NCBI GenBank assembly: GCA_021286935.1
Contig: JAJTBI010000001.1
Coordinates: 1-64,000, forward strand
Reading direction: 5' to 3'
DNA: 64,000 bases
Source: Geobacteraceae bacterium
Lineage (GTDB): Bacteria; Desulfobacterota; Desulfuromonadia; Geobacterales; Pseudopelobacteraceae
Part shown: in pieces, positions 49,095 through 58,743 of the stretch
Position numbering within the stretch: position 1 is the first letter of the stretch
Layout: each line of letters starts with the position of its first letter
The notes under the pieces: generated by a model
What the model was told of the DNA's origin: nothing
The model's input: only the letters and a program-made list of their open reading frames with translations
Databases searched by the model: none
Made by a program: the position numbers and the translations under genes

Positions 49095-50543
49095 TCACTC
49101 CGCCAGGACCCAGGTATCCTTACTCCCCCCACCCTGTGATGAGTTGACGACTAACGAGCCTTTGCGCAGTGCCACCCGGGTCAGTCCGCCCGGTACCACC
49201 TGAATATCTTCGCCGTAGATCACAAACGGACGCAGATCCAGATGGCGTGCCTCCAGCTCACCGTCCATGTAGCAGATATGCCGTGAGAGGTAGACCACCG
49301 GCTGGGCGATGTAGTTGCGGGGATTTTCCAACACCCGGTCCATGAATTCCTTGCGTAGGGCAGTGGTGGAGGAGGGCCCCATCAGCATGCCGTACCCGCC
49401 GGATTCACTGACCGCCTTGACCACCATCCGCTCCATGTTGTCAAAGACATACTCCCGGTCGGTCACATTGGTCATCTGGTAGGTGGGGACGTTCTTGAGG
49501 ATCGGCTGCTGCCCCAGGTAGTAGCGGATGATATCCGGCACAAAGGGGTAGACCGCCTTGTCATCGGCAATACCGCTGCCGGGCGCATTCACGATGGCCA
49601 CATTGCCGGCCCGCCAGGCATTGATCACCCCGGCAATCCCCAGTGATGAGTCAGAGCGGAAGATCAGCGGATCAAGATAATCGTCATCAATCCGGCGGTA
49701 GATCACGTCCACCCGCTTCAGTCCTTTGGTGGTCTTGAGATAGACGATATCGTTGATGACCACCATGTCGCGGCCTTCAGCCAGCTCGATCCCCATCTCT
49801 TTGGCCAGGAAGGTGTGTTCAAAATAGGCAGAGTTGTAGATGCCGGGAGTCAGTAGCACAATTTCAGCCGTACCTTTGCCGCGGGGGGACAGGCAGCGCA
49901 GGGCATCCAACAGCAGTGACGGGTAGTGCTCAACCCGACGTACCCGGTATTTATTGAAGAACTCTGGCAGGATACGGCGTTCAATGATCCGGTTCTCAAT
50001 CATATAGGAGACGCCGGAGGGGGTGCGCAGGTTGTCTTCCAGGATCAGGAAATCGCCCTGTTCATCGCGGATAATATCGATACCGCTGATATGGGTGTAG
50101 ATGCCGCGCGGCGGGACAATGCCGACGATCTCACGCCGGAAGTCCTTGCCCTGGTAGATCAGTTCCGGCGGGATCACGCCATCCTTGATGATCTTCTGTT
50201 CGCCGTAGAGATCTTCCAGAAACAGGTTGAGCGCCCTGACCCGCTGCTTGAGGCCGGATTCTATCCGTACCCATTCCGCTGCAGTGATGATGCGGGGGAT
50301 CAGGTCAAAGGGCCAGATCCGTTCGATCCCCTCTTCGCTCTCGCCGTAGACCGTAAAGGTGACCCCTTCGGTCTGCAGTGCCAGCTGGGATTCATGATCC
50401 TTGGTTTCCAGGGCATTGTTGCCGGTGGCGCGGATATGATCCCAGAGCAGACGGTAATGATCGCGGGGACTGAAGTCGTCAGCATAGAATTCGTGGTAGG
50501 ACGTCTTGGGTCCGGAACTGGCCGGGCTGGAAAGTGGCGGCAT
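49095..50543 (-). CDS. Circularly permuted ATP-grasp ligase (COG2308 type)
   Basis: A 482-aa protein of the DUF404/DUF407 family, the circularly permuted type 2 ATP-grasp fold, predicted to join carboxylates to amines with ATP. Typical segments: LRTPSGVSYMIENR, LILEDNLR, VNAPGSGIADDKAVYPFVPDIIRYYLGQQPIL, YVFDNMERMVVKAVSESGGYGMLMG (the ATP-binding Lys and Gly loop) and YIAQPVVYLSRH. ATG 50543 follows AGGAGGTTCC; an upstream in-frame ATG lacks a site. First gene of a five-gene operon with a sigma-54 promoter 38-52 bp before the start. Product peptide unknown. Confidence 0.93.
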   Translation of the reverse strand: MPPLSSPASSGPKTSYHEFYADDFSPRDHYRLLWDHIRATGNNALETKDHESQLALQTEGVTFTVYGESEEGIERIWPFDLIPRIITAAEWVRIESGLKQRVRALNLFLEDLYGEQKIIKDGVIPPELIYQGKDFRREIVGIVPPRGIYTHISGIDIIRDEQGDFLILEDNLRTPSGVSYMIENRIIERRILPEFFNKYRVRRVEHYPSLLLDALRCLSPRGKGTAEIVLLTPGIYNSAYFEHTFLAKEMGIELAEGRDMVVINDIVYLKTTKGLKRVDVIYRRIDDDYLDPLIFRSDSSLGIAGVINAWRAGNVAIVNAPGSGIADDKAVYPFVPDIIRYYLGQQPILKNVPTYQMTNVTDREYVFDNMERMVVKAVSESGGYGMLMGPSSTTALRKEFMDRVLENPRNYIAQPVVYLSRHICYMDGELEARHLDLRPFVIYGEDIQVVPGGLTRVALRKGSLVVNSSQGGGSKDTWVLAE

Positions 50544-50580
50544 GGAACCTCCTTTATACAGATACACTACTGTACCTGAA

Positions 50581-50595
50581 GCATAGGGTGTGCCA
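50581..50595 (-). promoter_or_regulatory. Sigma-54 promoter of the ATP-grasp operon
   Basis: On the minus strand TTGGCAC-ACCCT-ATGCTT. The stretch from -24 to -12 differs from the nifH promoter (TTGGCAC-GCCCT-ATGCTT) at one base. This implies nitrogen-dependent control with the nif genes. Confidence 0.8.
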
Positions 50596-50712
50596 AGGTG
50601 GGAATGGCTGAAATTGCTTAGAAAATATGCGGTTTGTCAGAAGGTGTGACCAGCCTGCTGCTCGCTTGCTGCCCACAGTGGTGGGGTGGTGCGTATAAAA
50701 TAAACAGAGAGA

Positions 50713-50738
50713 GCGGCTGCCCAATACAGGGCAGCCGC
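50713..50738 (-). terminator. Terminator after nifK
   Basis: Perfect 10-bp stem GCGGCTGCCC-aataca-GGGCAGCCGC, followed on the minus strand by TCTCTCTGTTTATTTTAT. It separates nifHDK from the sigma-54 promoter of the next operon. The rest of the 50596-50771 gap shows no gene. Confidence 0.75.
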
Positions 50739-50771
50739 CGGGTCCGGCAGAATGGAAGAGAACGATTCCTG

Positions 50772-52241
50772 TTACCGCATCAACTCGAAATCACGATCTT
50801 CGCAGGTCTCATCTTTGATATCAATGAACTTGTTGCAGATCTCGGTCAGCATGTTGACAGCGCCCTGATAGCCAATGATCGGGTAGCGATGCTTGTTAAC
50901 CCGGTCAAAAACCGGGAAGCCGAAACGGAACAGCGGGATCTTGGCGTCACGGGCGGCAAACTTGCCGTGGCTGTCGCCGATAATGCCATCAACCGGATCG
51001 GTCATCAGCAGTGAACGAAGATGCCAGAGGTCTTTGTTCATATAGATCTTGCAGCCTTTGCCAAACTCAGAGCTGTCAAGAAGTGCCTGCAGCTCTTTTT
51101 CAAGCTTCTTGGAACCACGGCTGCAGAGGATGTGGTACGGATGAGCCCCTACTTCCAGGAGGAATGAGACATAGCCCAGCAGGTAGTCCGGATCACCGTA
51201 GACGGCAAACTTTTTACCATGAATGTACTGATGTGCGTCAGTCAGGGCATCCACGGCGCGGCCACGCTCGTTTTTCAGTGAGGCAGGCACTTCCTTGCCG
51301 AACAGCTCAGCCACCTTCATGATAAAGGCATCGGTCTTTTCAATACCCATCGGCATCGGCATGGAAACATGTTTGCCGGAGTAGTTGTCCTTGATAAAGC
51401 TGAAGGTCTTGGGAGTTGCATAGGCTCCCAGTGTCATGGTGGCCTTACCGTTGATGGAATCTGCTGCATCCTCCAACTTGGTGCCGCCTGCGTAGATATG
51501 GTAGTGGCCATCGCAAGGCGAATCAAAGCTTTCGCTGATATCTGCCAGAACCGTATGGGGGATGCCGAACTCAGTCAGGATCCGCTTGTATTCACGGTAG
51601 TCACCGGTGTTGAAGTCGCAGCCGGCGATAAGGTTCAGCTTGCCGGTGCAGCGGCCTTCAATCTGCTTGCCTTCGGTCATTGTCTGCAGGATCGACACCA
51701 GCATTGAGTCATAGCCGTGGATATGGGTGCCGTTGAAGCTGGGGGTGTTGGCATAAGGCACCGGCATATCTTTGGGTACAAAACCCTTTTGGCGGGCGTT
51801 TTTGATGAAAGCGGTCAAGTCGTCACCGATAACCTCAGGCATGCAGGAGGTAAAGACGGCAATCATCTTGGGCTTGTACAGGGCAACGGCGTTTTCCAGA
51901 CCTTCGTGCAGGTTGTTCTGGCCGCCGAACACTGCACCGTCTTCGGTCATGGCATCTGATACTGCCGGTGCCGGTTCACGGAAGTGACGGTTAAGGGTTG
52001 AGCGGTAGTAAGAAGCACAACCTTGTGAACCATGCACAAACGGCAGGGTGCCTTCAAAACCGTGGGCTGCCAGTTGAGCGCCCAGAGGCTGGCAGGCATG
52101 GGCAGGGTTGATTACCAGTGCCTGACGGGCAAAGTTCTTCTCCCGGTATTCTTCAGTGTTGATCCAGTTCTGAACCCGGTCTATCTCTTCGGGTGTGGTC
52201 TCGACTATCTTCTTTACTTCGAGTCCTAGTAAGTTTGACAT
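50772..52241 (-). CDS. nifK: Nitrogenase MoFe protein beta chain
   Basis: A 489-aa subunit of dinitrogenase. P-cluster ligands are Cys50 (NPAHACQPLGA), Cys75 (HGSQGCASYYRSTLNRHF) and Cys133 (TSCMPEVIGDD). It lacks the N-terminal extension of Azotobacter NifK (523 aa). CAAAGGAGATATACC gives a strong start 75 bases after nifD. Confidence 0.97.
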   Translation of the reverse strand: MSNLLGLEVKKIVETTPEEIDRVQNWINTEEYREKNFARQALVINPAHACQPLGAQLAAHGFEGTLPFVHGSQGCASYYRSTLNRHFREPAPAVSDAMTEDGAVFGGQNNLHEGLENAVALYKPKMIAVFTSCMPEVIGDDLTAFIKNARQKGFVPKDMPVPYANTPSFNGTHIHGYDSMLVSILQTMTEGKQIEGRCTGKLNLIAGCDFNTGDYREYKRILTEFGIPHTVLADISESFDSPCDGHYHIYAGGTKLEDAADSINGKATMTLGAYATPKTFSFIKDNYSGKHVSMPMPMGIEKTDAFIMKVAELFGKEVPASLKNERGRAVDALTDAHQYIHGKKFAVYGDPDYLLGYVSFLLEVGAHPYHILCSRGSKKLEKELQALLDSSEFGKGCKIYMNKDLWHLRSLLMTDPVDGIIGDSHGKFAARDAKIPLFRFGFPVFDRVNKHRYPIIGYQGAVNMLTEICNKFIDIKDETCEDRDFELMR

Positions 52242-52316
52242 GGTATATCTCCTTTGGCGGGAAACTCATCCGTAACACCGCCATTGTAGGTAGTTATCGT
52301 ACGTGTTCTGGCAGCG

Positions 52317-53762
52317 TTAGAATGGTGACTGCACCAGTTTCCAGGTCGGGCTGTTGATTGCCATATCCACGTCACGGGCAAATACCTCAAAGCCTTTATA
52401 GCCGTGGTAGGGGCCGGAGTAGTCCCAACTGTGCATCTGACGGAACGGAATGCCCATCTTTTGGAAAACATATTTTTCCTTGATACCGGAGCCGATCAGG
52501 TCAGGTTTCAGGGCATCGGCAAACTTTTCAAACTCGTACTCGGATGGGTCGTCGTATACCACCGTAGCATCAGGCATTTCCGGTGCGGTACGGTCATAGT
52601 CGTCGGTGTGGGCGAATTCGTAACCAGAGCCGATGCAGTCCATGCCGAGATCTTCATAGGCGCCAATGGTATGGCGTGGACGGAGACCACCTACCAGCAG
52701 CATGACCTTTTTACCATCCAGGCGTGGCTTGTAACGCTCGATAACCTCCTGCATGATCGGATCGTATTTGGCGATGACCGCCTCCACTTTTTCCTTGATG
52801 GTGTCGTCGAACAGCGCAGCCAGCTTGCGCAGGCTCTCCCTGATCTTGGTCGGACCGAAGAAGTTCAGCTCAATCCAGGGGATACCGAATTTTTCTTCCA
52901 TCACCTTGCACATATAGTTCATGGAACGGTAGCAGTGAATCACGTTGAGCTTTACGGTGTGGGTGGCGGCAATCTTTTCCAGTTCGCCATCGCCGGTCCA
53001 GACCGCTTTGACGTTGAAACCGCACTCTTCCAGAAGCGGCTTGGTCGACCAGGCGTCGCCACCGATGTTATATTCACCGATCAGGGCGATATCATAGGGG
53101 GATTCCGGTTCAGCATACTCACGGGTGCCGATGATGTAGTCACGGATGGTGTCGTTACTGATGTGGTGGCCAAGTGATTGGGAAACACCACGGAAACCTT
53201 CACAGTTACAGGGGATAATCGGCAGATCCAGCTCTTTGGCAGAAGTTTTTGCCACGGAGTTGATGTCGTCACCGATCAGACCAACCGGGCATTCGGACAG
53301 AACCGAGATCCCTTTGGCCAGCGGAAACAGGTCATGGGCCTCTTCCAGCAGGGTCTTCAGCTTTTTGTCGCCGCCATAGACGATATCCTTTTCCTGGAAG
53401 TCAGAGGTGAACTGCATCGGAAAGCTGGTAACACCGACAATACCGCTTACCATGTTGCGCCGGGTACCCCAGGAATACCAGCCGCAGCCTACCGGGCCGT
53501 GGGATACGTGTACCATATCGCGGATTGGGCCCCAGACCACCCCTTTGGCACCTGCATAGGCGCAACCACGAGCCGACATGACGCCTGGAACGGTCTTCTT
53601 GTTGGACTTGACGCAGGCTGAACCAGATCCCTGGTCATTGGCACCGATATGTGGCGCACGCTTCTTTTTGGCTTTTTCCGGATACACCGACAGGGTCTCA
53701 GCGATCAGCGCTTCGGTGGATTCCTTGGTGATGCCCTCTATTTTACGTATATTTTCTGACAT
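52317..53762 (-). CDS. nifD: Nitrogenase MoFe protein alpha chain
   Basis: A 481-aa subunit holding FeMo-co. P-cluster ligands Cys67 (SARGCAYAG), Cys93 ([14 protein letters not shown]), Cys158 ([13 protein letters not shown]); FeMo-co ligands Cys277 ([10 protein letters not shown]) and His444 ([14 protein letters not shown]); VSQSLGHH carries the active-site histidine. The residues around the cofactor identify a molybdenum, not vanadium or iron-only, enzyme. It is 207 bases after nifH, with a large palindrome between. Confidence 0.97.
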   Translation of the reverse strand: MSENIRKIEGITKESTEALIAETLSVYPEKAKKKRAPHIGANDQGSGSACVKSNKKTVPGVMSARGCAYAGAKGVVWGPIRDMVHVSHGPVGCGWYSWGTRRNMVSGIVGVTSFPMQFTSDFQEKDIVYGGDKKLKTLLEEAHDLFPLAKGISVLSECPVGLIGDDINSVAKTSAKELDLPIIPCNCEGFRGVSQSLGHHISNDTIRDYIIGTREYAEPESPYDIALIGEYNIGGDAWSTKPLLEECGFNVKAVWTGDGELEKIAATHTVKLNVIHCYRSMNYMCKVMEEKFGIPWIELNFFGPTKIRESLRKLAALFDDTIKEKVEAVIAKYDPIMQEVIERYKPRLDGKKVMLLVGGLRPRHTIGAYEDLGMDCIGSGYEFAHTDDYDRTAPEMPDATVVYDDPSEYEFEKFADALKPDLIGSGIKEKYVFQKMGIPFRQMHSWDYSGPYHGYKGFEVFARDVDMAINSPTWKLVQSPF

Positions 53763-53787
53763 GGTGAATTCTCCTTGAAATGTTCAG

Positions 53788-53969
53788 AGAAACGAGGAAT
53801 TTTTGCAAGGCCAAGGCGGGTGAGGATTCGGGCGGCGGCGTTCAACTCACCGCCGCACAATTTTGTTTGCGAATTTTGACCACGAAAGCGCCCCGAAGGG
53901 GACAGCCGCAAGGCCGAGTCACAACCGAATATAAAACCCAACGCCGTGATTGCGAAAAAAGATCGTTTC

Positions 53970-53970
<1 letters not shown>
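53788..53970 (-). promoter_or_regulatory. Large structured element between nifH and nifD
   Basis: A 183-bp imperfect palindrome filling the gap. Outer arms AGAAACGAGGAATTTTTGCA and the complement of TCGCAATCACGGCG...TCGTTTCT; inside are GCGGCG/CGCCGC and GCGCCCC/GGGGAC-type stems. The last base of the right arm is in the nifH stop codon. A stem here can terminate or protect the upstream message and give more NifH than NifDK. Confidence 0.65.
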
Positions 53971-54857
<887 letters not shown>

Positions 54858-54888
54858 TCATCTGTGGGTCCCTTGGGATGTTGGTCGG

Positions 54889-54945
54889 GGCAACGCAAAA
54901 CGGCGCCCCAATTGTGTGAACTTAAAATTGGAAGGCGCCGTTGCC
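54889..54945 (-). promoter_or_regulatory. Attenuator-like hairpin in the nifH leader
   Basis: In the transcript, GGCAAC and CGGCGCC pair with GGCGCCG and GTTGCC, and CCAATT with AATTGG; GGCGCCG is followed by UUUUGCGUU, the form of an intrinsic terminator, about 50 nt after the expected start of transcription and before nifH. A second small hairpin (ACCCAC-AGATGA-GTGGGT, 54852-54869) lies just before the ribosome site. Confidence 0.6.
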
Positions 54946-54993
54946 TTGTCTTCAGTGTTCCGGTTGTTTCAAAGATGCGATGTCTTGGCATAA

Positions 54994-55008
54994 GCATAGG
55001 GCGTGCCA
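54994..55008 (-). promoter_or_regulatory. Sigma-54 promoter of nifHDK
   Basis: On the minus strand TTGGCAC-GCCCT-ATGCTT; -24 perfect, -12 one mismatch to TTGC. Upstream, CTGTATACAATTT (55070-55082) contains the palindrome TGTATACA and is a possible activator site. The 54837-55159 gap shows no gene. Confidence 0.82.
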
Positions 55009-55159
55009 AAACTTTTTATTTGTAAAATATCAAGTGATAACAATGTGATGGCTGTTTGTGGTGTGGATGCTGTATACAATTTTTTGTGGATCTGCTGCGT
55101 GGGGGTCAGGCGGAGATGCTAAAAAAGAGGGCAGAAAAATTAACCTCAAGAGGTGGACG

Positions 55160-55882
55160 TTAAATACTGCTGCGTGTCTGCCAGCTTTTCCAGAGCAGCC
55201 AGCAACCCCAGAGCATGGCGGTCAGCATCAGCAGGCTACCGATGCTGAAAGAAAATCGGGCAAAGAGATGATCATACTGCATCAAATTCAGTTTGGTCAG
55301 CAGTACTTCCCAATCATGATAATCCTCAACCTCGCTGCCGGTGACGCCACCCAGCAGCATTAACTGGCCGGCACGGGCATCGTTGATATACGGGGATATG
55401 TCCAGAAAACTTTCTCCCAGCCACCAGACGCCGACTGCAGCGCCAAAGGTGTCACGCTGCCAGAGGAAAGTGCCGATGACTATGGCGGGGACGATTAGTT
55501 GCCCCAGAGTTCCTCCCAGTACATGCAGGAAGCGGCCGAAAGGGCTGAAAAAGACGTGGCCGGCCTCATGAAAGACCAGGTTGACGGCATGCAGCAGCCA
55601 GCTTGTGTCAGGAAAATTAAGTATCGGCGTGAAGATCAGTTTTAATCCATACGCCACCAGGACCATCAGTAGAATCGCCCTGATACTGATTACAACGCCA
55701 TGTTCGCCCGGCTTTGCATATAAGAACAGTTGCCGGAATACACCATCTTCAGTGGGGCTGGCAGCCTGTTTTTTACGCTGTTCCGCCTGGGCCAGCTTGG
55801 CAAAAATTACCCCGCAGTGGGGGCAACTGCTGGCTGGTGCTGAGAGGATGTGAGAACATTTTGGGCAGATATCCAATTGCAT
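55160..55882 (-). CDS. Membrane HEAGH-motif protein with N-terminal zinc ribbon
   Basis: A 240-aa protein. Residues 4-24 hold CPKC...CPHC, a zinc ribbon. Several spans follow (about 63-82, 110-140, 145-165, 205-230). NLVFHEAGHVFFSPFG carries the HExxH zinc-peptidase motif near a membrane segment, as in site-2-type or M50-like proteins. A second possible ligand is Asp in FLDISPYI. ATG 55882 follows GAGGTAATCGGC; the longer frame has no site. Substrate unknown; it might be an inactive relative. Confidence 0.75.
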   Translation of the reverse strand: MQLDICPKCSHILSAPASSCPHCGVIFAKLAQAEQRKKQAASPTEDGVFRQLFLYAKPGEHGVVISIRAILLMVLVAYGLKLIFTPILNFPDTSWLLHAVNLVFHEAGHVFFSPFGRFLHVLGGTLGQLIVPAIVIGTFLWQRDTFGAAVGVWWLGESFLDISPYINDARAGQLMLLGGVTGSEVEDYHDWEVLLTKLNLMQYDHLFARFSFSIGSLLMLTAMLWGCWLLWKSWQTRSSI

Positions 55883-55892
55883 GCCGATTACC

Positions 55893-56369
55893 TCAAGGGT
55901 AGACTCTGATGACCTGTTCAGCAACACAGGCAGGTTTGTCGTTGCCCTCGATCTCGATAGTCAACAGGTAGATAATCTCAACCCCGTTTCCTGCCATGGC
56001 AGCATCCTGTACCGTAGTATGCGCTCTCAGACGGTCCCCCGGCTTGACCGGGGCCGGGAAGCGGACCTTGTTCAGGCCGTAGTTGACCCGCAGTCGCATG
56101 CCGGGATAGTTCTTCTCAAACTGCCCCGACGCGTTGGCCTGGGTCAGCATTGGTAGCAACGACAGTGTCAGAAAACCGTGGGCAATGGTGCTTTTATACG
56201 GTGATTCAACAGCGGCCCGTTGTGGATCAATGTGAATCCACTGCAGGTCGCCGGTGGCCTGGGCAAAGGCGTCAATCCTGGCCTGATCGATCAACAGCCA
56301 TTCTCCCACCGCAATCTCTAGGCCCTTCTGTTGTTGATAGGATGCCAGAAGCTGTTCTGCTGCAGACAT
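55893..56369 (-). CDS. MaoC-like (R)-specific enoyl-CoA hydratase
   Basis: A 158-aa hot-dog fold protein. The hydratase motif is DLQWIHIDPQRAAVESPYKSTIAHGFLTLSLLP, with Asp, His and the TIAHG turn. Family members hydrate trans-2-enoyl-CoA or act on related thioesters. ATG 56369 follows AAGGAGAAGCC. It lies 10 bases upstream of the HEAGH gene and is probably co-transcribed with it. Confidence 0.92.
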   Translation of the reverse strand: MSAAEQLLASYQQQKGLEIAVGEWLLIDQARIDAFAQATGDLQWIHIDPQRAAVESPYKSTIAHGFLTLSLLPMLTQANASGQFEKNYPGMRLRVNYGLNKVRFPAPVKPGDRLRAHTTVQDAAMAGNGVEIIYLLTIEIEGNDKPACVAEQVIRVYP

Positions 56370-56450
56370 GGCTTCTCCTTCCAAATCCTGTGAAATAGAT
56401 GTATAGAAACAATTCTACTCAAGGGAAGCAGCTTTGCAAGGGAGGAATCG

Positions 56451-56885
56451 ATGGAACTGCATGAAGGATTAAAGACACTGGGAGAAGGAAAGGCTACCAC
56501 CTATAGTTATGATGCGCCTGATGCCGGGCTGTTGGAGTGGTTTCCCTCGCCATACGCCAACCCGGAACTGAACCCCTGCGGTTGCACCGGGACGCTGCAT
56601 ATCAGCTGCCCTGAGTTTACCTGCCTCTGCCCCATGACCGGCCAGCCTGATTTCGGTACGATCATTATTGATTACCAACCGGATCAGCGCTGCGTGGAGA
56701 GTAAGAGTCTGAAGCTCTATCTGGGATCATTCCGGATGCATGGCGAGTTCCATGAGGCCGGTGTCAACCGGATCTGCAATGATCTGGTCAAGCTGATGGA
56801 TCCGGTCTGGCTACGGGTAAAGGGAGAGTTTACGCCACGGGGCGGGATTCCGTTCTGGCCAACGGCAGAGTACCGGAAGGCGTAA
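56451..56885 (+). CDS. queF: NADPH-dependent 7-cyano-7-deazaguanine reductase
   Basis: Reduces preQ0 to preQ1 in queuosine synthesis. The 144-aa length is that of the short, type I QueF. Catalytic Cys60 and Asp67 are in [28 protein letters not shown] and [13 protein letters not shown] complete the signature. ATG follows GGGAGGAATCG. No preQ1 riboswitch was recognised in the short leader. A terminator follows at 56903. Confidence 0.96.
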   Translation: MELHEGLKTLGEGKATTYSYDAPDAGLLEWFPSPYANPELNPCGCTGTLHISCPEFTCLCPMTGQPDFGTIIIDYQPDQRCVESKSLKLYLGSFRMHGEFHEAGVNRICNDLVKLMDPVWLRVKGEFTPRGGIPFWPTAEYRKA

Positions 56886-56902
56886 GCCTAGTATGAGAAA
56901 AG

Positions 56903-56932
56903 AAAAGGGCGACTCAAACAGTCGCCCTTTTT
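56903..56932. terminator. Intrinsic terminator after queF
   Basis: AAAAGGGCGACT-CAAAC-AGTCGCCCTTTTT, a perfect 12-bp stem with A and T runs on both sides, serving queF and the convergent DUF4337 gene. Confidence 0.92.
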
Positions 56933-56938
56933 GCATTT

Positions 56939-57484
56939 TCAATAAAACAGCAGCCACCCATCCAGAAAAAAGAAGATCCAGCCCAGGTTGGCCAGTAGTG
57001 CTATGTACCAGAGGTACTTCTTCTTGGTCAGGCTGGAGAGTGATGACAGCATGATAGCGATCTGCAGAAAGATCAGGGCATAGGCAAAGTTGCCACCCAT
57101 ATCCTGGGCTGTATGTTTCCCTTTAGCGATCCCTTCGGCCTTGGCCTTGATCTCTTTCTTCTCACCATCATAGCGCTTGATCTCATCAGCATAGTTCTTA
57201 ATGGTTTTTTCGTAATCTGCGGCGACCTCAGGTGTTAATCCCTTTTGTGAACGGTACTGCAGTTCAAGAGCCTGCCTGCTGATCTCAAAGGTATGTCCTT
57301 TGATACTTTTGGCCTGATAATGGGCCCACTGGTCGCTCTCCAACCCCTGGGCCATGATGGCCCGTGATGAAAACTTGCCCATGTACAGGGTGGTCAGGGC
57401 TGCTAATACCGCCATGATAGCGGTGGACAGGGCCAGCCAATTTTGCCAACGCTCTTTCTCTGCGGCCGTTTCCTTATGAGACAT
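56939..57484 (-). CDS. DUF4337-type membrane protein
   Basis: A 181-aa protein with TM1 at about 17-36, a charged helical middle (EKTIKNYADEIKRYDGEKKE) and two C-terminal spans (about 131-150 and 157-179). The layout and SRAIMAQGLESDQWAHYQAKSIKGH fit DUF4337. Function unknown. It starts 18 bases after terC and is in its operon. Confidence 0.8.
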   Translation of the reverse strand: MSHKETAAEKERWQNWLALSTAIMAVLAALTTLYMGKFSSRAIMAQGLESDQWAHYQAKSIKGHTFEISRQALELQYRSQKGLTPEVAADYEKTIKNYADEIKRYDGEKKEIKAKAEGIAKGKHTAQDMGGNFAYALIFLQIAIMLSSLSSLTKKKYLWYIALLANLGWIFFFLDGWLLFY

Positions 57485-57502
57485 CTTCTGTCATCCTCCT
57501 GT

Positions 57503-58264
57503 TTAATCCAGTTCGTCTATTTCACCTACCAACTGCTGCCGTAGCTTAACCGGTTTTTCAGCTGTCTTGCGCACCCTGATATTGATCATCTCCACAAAGA
57601 CCGAGAAGGCCATGGCAAAATAAATATACCCTTTGGGGATATGGAATGAGAGCCCATCAGCCACCAGAGCCAGGCCGATCATCAGCAGGAATGACAGCGC
57701 CAAGACCTTGATGGTGGGATGCCGGTCAACAAATTTCCCCACCGCCCCGGCAAAGAACATCATGATCCCCACCGAGATAATCACGGCAGTTACCATTACC
57801 CCTAACTGGCTGGCCATCCCCACTGCCGTGATAACCGAATCCAGTGAAAAGATGATGTCCAGAAACATGATCTGGATCAGGATGCCGTTGAAGGAAGCAG
57901 CTCCCTTGCTCCCATCTGCCTGGTGTTCTTCCCCTTCAAGCTTGTCATGGATCTCCATGGTGCTTTTAGAAAGCAGAAATAGGCCGCCCACGATCAGGAT
58001 AATGTCTCGCCCTGATATGCCGTGCCCCAGAATATGGAAAAACGGGCTGGTCAGTTTCATAATCCAGCTTAGGGAAAAGAGCAGCATCAGGCGGGTGATC
58101 ATGGCCAGGGAAAGCCCCATTTTCTGAGCCTTACCACGTTGCTGTTCCGGCAGTTTGCCAGTCAGGATGCTGATAAAGATGATATTGTCGATGCCCAGTA
58201 CGATCTCAAGGGCGGTCAGGGTCAAGAGGGCCAGCCAGGCCTGGGGATCGGTCAGCCAATCCAT
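57503..58264 (-). CDS. TerC family membrane protein
   Basis: A 253-aa protein of about seven spans. The family motif LTALEIVLGIDNIIFISIL (13-31) and its internal repeat FLDIIFSLDSVITAVGM (about 134-150) carry the conserved Glu/Asp residues. TerC relatives export manganese or act in tellurite resistance. It lies between ykgJ-like and DUF4337 genes, all leftward. Confidence 0.9.
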   Translation of the reverse strand: MDWLTDPQAWLALLTLTALEIVLGIDNIIFISILTGKLPEQQRGKAQKMGLSLAMITRLMLLFSLSWIMKLTSPFFHILGHGISGRDIILIVGGLFLLSKSTMEIHDKLEGEEHQADGSKGAASFNGILIQIMFLDIIFSLDSVITAVGMASQLGVMVTAVIISVGIMMFFAGAVGKFVDRHPTIKVLALSFLLMIGLALVADGLSFHIPKGYIYFAMAFSVFVEMINIRVRKTAEKPVKLRQQLVGEIDELD

Positions 58265-58282
58265 GGATTAGTCCTTTCAGGG

Positions 58283-58582
58283 TTATTCGGTGCAGGTGAA
58301 GCGACGGCAGATTATCGGACGGTGGTGGTAAATGCCGCAGCGGTTGCCGACCAAAAATTCACAGCCCAGTTCAATCATCAGATAATAGTGGCCATTCAGG
58401 GTAAATTCAAGCCGCTTTGCCCCTAACTGGTGCAAGGTGGCATACTCTTCGGCAGTCAGTTCAACGCTGGGAAAGCCTTGGCAACAGGAGGCATCGCAGC
58501 AGGCGCAGCGTTCATTGCCATCTTGCGGATGGTCAAGCAGGATGCCGTGCAGCTTTTTTCGATTACGCTGAAAAAGGGCCAT
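58283..58582 (-). CDS. YkgJ-type cysteine-cluster protein
   Basis: A 99-aa protein with the zinc- or iron-sulphur-binding pattern CACCDASCCQGFPSVELT and a second group CEFLVGNRCGIYHHRPIICRRF, as in the YkgJ/UPF0153 family. ATG 58582 follows AAGGAGCACGTAT; a longer frame runs into the upstream palindrome. First gene of a leftward operon with terC. Function unknown. Confidence 0.85.
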   Translation of the reverse strand: MALFQRNRKKLHGILLDHPQDGNERCACCDASCCQGFPSVELTAEEYATLHQLGAKRLEFTLNGHYYLMIELGCEFLVGNRCGIYHHRPIICRRFTCTE

Positions 58583-58612
58583 ATACGTGCTCCTTTTAAA
58601 TACAGCTAAAAC

Positions 58613-58742
58613 GGCAGTTGCGCACGCGGAGCCGCGGGGCTCGCGGAGAAAACAGAAAATAACCCAGCAGGTGAAGCTATAATCCAGGTGTGCCAAGTTT
58701 ATTTTACTCTTCGCGTCTCCTCATCTCCGCGTGAGTTGCTTT
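58613..58742. repeat. Intergenic palindrome between mqnD and the ykgJ-like gene
   Basis: A 130-bp imperfect inverted repeat. Left arm GCAGTTGCGCACGCGGAG, right arm reverse complement AAGCAACTCACGCGGAG, plus GCCGCGGGGCTCGCGG near the left end. It has the CGCGGAG units common to the element at 26229. Confidence 0.6.
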
Positions 58743-58743
58743 T

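Noticed and set aside
54890-55000. ANTAR-type double hexaloop in the nifH leader
   Set aside because: One loop (AUCGCA) has the right A1/G4 but no proper closing stem, and no second hexaloop was found, so I report only the terminator-like stem.
56385-56450. preQ1 riboswitch before queF
   Set aside because: The leader is only about 65 bases and shows neither the hairpin with A-rich tail nor a pseudoknot pattern.
58680-58710. Sigma-54 promoter at TTGGCACACCTGG before the ykgJ-like gene
   Set aside because: The -24 half is good but the -12 position reads GATT instead of TTGC.
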